A stretch of DNA of 64,000 nt from Burhinus oedicnemus. Its lineage: Eukaryota; Chordata; Aves; Charadriiformes; Burhinidae. This document shows positions 61,001 to 64,000 of the stretch, piece by piece. The notes under the pieces were generated by a model. It was given only the letters and a program-made list of their open reading frames with translations, had not been told where the DNA came from and did no database searches. Position 1 is the first letter of the stretch; every line of letters starts with the position of its first letter. The stretch spans positions 1,254,521 through 1,318,520 of the forward strand of contig VFFE01009205.1 in assembly GCA_008921705.1 (NCBI GenBank). Direction: 5' to 3'. The translations under genes were made by a program, and so were the position numbers.

Positions 61001-63273
61001 CAGCTTTCATCTAAAACACACTTTTTCTCTCTCTCAACTCCTCATTTACCCACCCCAACCACCATTCGTTATGCACAGACGGGTAATAGTTCCGATCTTC
61101 GTGGATAATCTTACTCCCAAATCATTTACAGTAAAATATTAATTATATGTTTTCTTTCAGGCTGACTCATCCTCCACTCTCTCAAGCTACACTTAGTTTA
61201 TAAAGCCACACAAATGGTATGATACCCTCAAACAAGAACTGGGAGCCTTGTAAAGCTACTTTACTGCCTGGAACAAAGCAAAAATATATTTCTTCTCCTT
61301 CAACAAATTGCCATGTTGCCTTCAATATGAAGGCAATGTGAGGCAAAAGAGACAATGTACATAATCAATAAATATTTCATTCCTTTATCCAGAAGGTGTC
61401 TTCTGCCTGGTCAATGCAAAAACTGGATCCTCCACAGATCCAGCTGCTCATTCAGCAAAGGATACAAGCCTGTGCTTAAAATTATGTAGCTGCTCAAAGG
61501 ATCTTATATATAAATAAATCAGGTATTTATTAGAAGAAGCCTTCCAGTATGTTGACAGTCCCATATTATGCATTTCAAAAGGGTCTTTCCCTTTTAGGGC
61601 ACTGGCAATTTCTTTCTCCAATACCACTCTCCTATTATTTTGAGAGTAAATACATCACAAATGCAGGAGCAAGATGCATGACTGATGAGAATCATCACTC
61701 TTCTTGAGGAAGCAGAGTCCCTGTTTGCAACTTTTCCCACTCTTTTGTCCTGTCTTTGTCCCATACTATACTCAAGGAATCAAGAAAAATAGCTACATTG
61801 CTTTTCTTTTGGGGTAAACAGCGCTGCATGGATGTGCTTTTAATGTGAAACGCAAGCTTTGTTGTGAAGGCATGGGATCATTTGCTAAGCATGACGTTTA
61901 AATGGAAAATAGAGCGCTTGGGAAAACCAGTCCAAATTCCCTTCCCCAATTGTAACTTGCTGATGTAGAAGTCAGATGTAAACAGGGAAGGAGAGCGTCT
62001 CCTGCACTGCAGACATAAATCTTTTCTCAGCATTGCTGGAAAAGGCTTGTGGTTTACATAGGTGAGACAGCTGTGAGAAAATACAGGGGGATTTGCTATG
62101 GGAGATCTTGTCCAGTTTCCTGCCGGCAAAAAGATAAGACTTCAAGTTGATGGGCATCTTACTGCACAGATGGCAATGAAACCATTACGTTCTCCTTCCA
62201 CGTTCAGCTCCTGTGTGCCAGAAACACAGGAAGAGCTAGGATCACCCAGTATATGCTTCTTTAAATTTCTTTCTCCTCAGTCTTCTTTGGTTTGGTTTTG
62301 CTTTGGTAGCCAACTGTATCTCCATGGATAGTTAAGATACTGAAGGCATTTCCTAATTTTGAGCTCCTCTCTTCTTAGCACTAAGCCATAGCTAAACCTC
62401 TTCTTTCCACTTTGCAAAGCTGCATGTAGCTGAGGGTTTGAGGTATCTTAAATCTTATTCTTACTAATCACTAATGGGTTCCAGGCTAAGAATGTCAGTT
62501 TCACTGATTTGGCAAAAATTTTACCTTAGACCAGCAATTTACTCCCCAGCTGTCATCATCTTGTTACCCAGGAGCTGCATGAATCTATTATAGCTGTTCT
62601 CTATATTTGTGCCTCTCTATCAACGCCCAAATGCCAAAATAAGGCCAAGTGTTCTCAATGAGTGAACTGCGCTTGCATCTGCAGATCTGGGACCAACCAG
62701 CCTTTCCAGAACAAGCCAGTGCAGCCCCTGACCTGTTGTGACTGGCACCTACCTTTTGTAGCTGCAAGGAACCAAGATCGTAGGCAAAGACTATTCACAT
62801 AAGCACGTCCTGGCCGCAGTCTGAACAGAGTTGCAGGGAAGTGACACAGGAATTACAATGGTAGTTATCTCCCACCTTAGGGCCTCCTATGCAGGGAGAA
62901 AGCCTCTGGGGACCAGCTAATCTGGCTTGAGGACAGATTTGCACCAACAGACCAGGACTCAGCGATCCAGAATGAAGGTGTACACCTCCTCCTTAACCCA
63001 CGTGCTTGTGCTGGTGTAAATGCAGGCCCTGGAATACAGGGGATCTGACACTTCCCATGCACTGCTACCCAGCTGCGGACAAGAAGGCAGCTTTGGCTGA
63101 AACTGCAGCCGAATTCACCAACTCCAAACATGACTATTTTTTCTAGAAGGGCATTTTAGTTATGTGATTTTTCACTGTTTCGTTAACAGTTGTAAAGAGA
63201 AGCAGGAATGCTTGGAAGTATTTGAGAGCTGACATGACAGAACGCAACAGCCTTTCAGTGTCTCAGTGGTCGG
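58030..63273. other. Non-coding DNA with a possible fossil repeat motif
   Basis: No gene is recognised. ATTGGCTTCAGTGGGCTTTG at 59921-59940, followed by GATCAAATCC, resembles motifs at 32529 and 42558. Pyrimidine-rich sequence at 60078-60112 is low complexity. Frames of up to 126 codons at 58821-59954 carry no recognisable domain. Confidence 0.45.
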
Positions 63274-63368
63274 CTGTGTAAATTAGTAACTAGACCATTT
63301 TACAAATGTATATTATTTACTCAGCAGATGCTGTTACGGTCTCCTGTGTAAATTCATAATTAGACTAT
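63274..63368. repeat. Spaced near-direct repeat of 25 bp
   Basis: The 25-mer starting CTGTGTAAATTAGTAACTAG at 63274-63298 recurs at 63344-63368 as CTGTGTAAATTCATAATTAG plus five bases, with 21 of 25 identical and a 70-bp period. Both copies hold a conserved CTGTGTAAATT block followed by a homeodomain-type core, so a duplicated binding module is conceivable. Confidence 0.75.
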
Positions 63369-64000
63369 GTACTGCTTTGTGAAAATCCTTTAATAACAAA
63401 GGTGCCACTGGGTGCTGAAATAATTAAATCAGCCCATTTGAAAAAACACTAGTTTGCCACTTTGACTGGGGTGATATAATATTACACATTCCTGTAAAAA
63501 CAGCCAGAGAAATTGAGAATGATCAGCTACAAAACATCAGATACAAGGGATAATGTTACCCATTCAGTAGCTTTGGGTTTGGCATGAGTCTAGAGTCACA
63601 GTTGAAAAAGTTGCAGCCAGCATACCAACAGCACAGACAAAGAACAGATGATCCATCTCCTCTGCCATCTATCATGCATAGCATTGCCAACTCCAGGGCT
63701 TTACCAGCATTGACATTTAAAACAAAGTATGTGTCAACCATATTAAATAATATACCAAGCTGTGGGTTATTAAGTGTGGGGTAATTTGACCACAGCAATT
63801 AAACTGAGATTAAAGAATGATAAAGGCAATGTTATATGCACTGTTCAGTGGGGTTTTTGGAACATATGGAGTCCTGAATATTTCCAAGTGTGAAAGCCAC
63901 ATCAGATATTAAGGCGCATGTCAGTCGCAATCAACATCCTATCCTCCTTCTGTGCTCTCCCTCCTCCCCTTCCCCGCATGAGATGACGCTTTCAAATGGC
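63369..64000. other. Non-coding DNA to the window edge
   Basis: Nothing gene-like is seen. A conserved-looking AT-rich patch with AATAATTAAATCAGCCC lies at about 63418-63436. The last 60 bases are C/T-rich. No feature is visibly cut by the window end. Confidence 0.45.

Noticed and set aside
1..64000. CRISPR array, prophage, operon or other prokaryotic system
   Set aside because: No regularly spaced repeats and no dense coding; CR1 LINEs and vertebrate microsatellites show this is avian nuclear DNA.

Overview
The window looks like a non-coding, gene-poor stretch of a bird nuclear genome: intergenic, or deep inside a very long intron. The main evidence is three 5'-truncated copies of chicken-repeat-1 (CR1) LINEs. 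Two of them carry the typical avian CR1 3' end, which finishes in ATTCTATG-type 8-mers. The rest is AT-rich single-copy DNA with vertebrate-style microsatellites. There are no operons, ribosome-binding sites, tRNAs, rRNAs or CRISPR arrays. I found no open reading frame that I can defend as a host protein-coding gene. The longest frames are either antisense to a CR1 copy, run through a microsatellite, or are compatible with chance.

Layout. 1-5773: single-copy DNA with a pyrimidine tract and an A20 run. 5774-6782: minus-strand CR1 whose reverse-transcriptase remnant is broken by two frameshifts. 6783-10740: AT-rich DNA with a CpG- and G-rich island-like patch at 9060-9420 and a GC-rich repeat with a 16-bp palindrome at 10640-10740. 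13158-13357: a long alternating purine/pyrimidine tract. 14280-14410, 15890-16160 and 17600-18260: segments with the look of conserved regulatory DNA, the last also CpG-rich. 22415-22838: plus-strand CR1 of a different type. 23880-24060, 28420-28640, 30780-30900, 46420-46880 and 48430-48660: further homeodomain-core-rich segments. 35655-35864: an old, degraded CR1 3' end. 40218-40316: a probable MIR-type SINE tail. 42473-42494: a G22 homopolymer. 54595-54700: a (CTTT)24 array. 63274-63368: a spaced 25-bp near-repeat.

No genes act together here. The most plausible biology is a regulatory desert: spaced AT-rich blocks dense in TAAT cores, forkhead-like sites and one YY1-like site, between decayed retrotransposons. 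That regulatory reading is inference. It needs cross-species alignment and chromatin data, neither of which can be derived from a single sequence. I see no convincing previously undescribed system.
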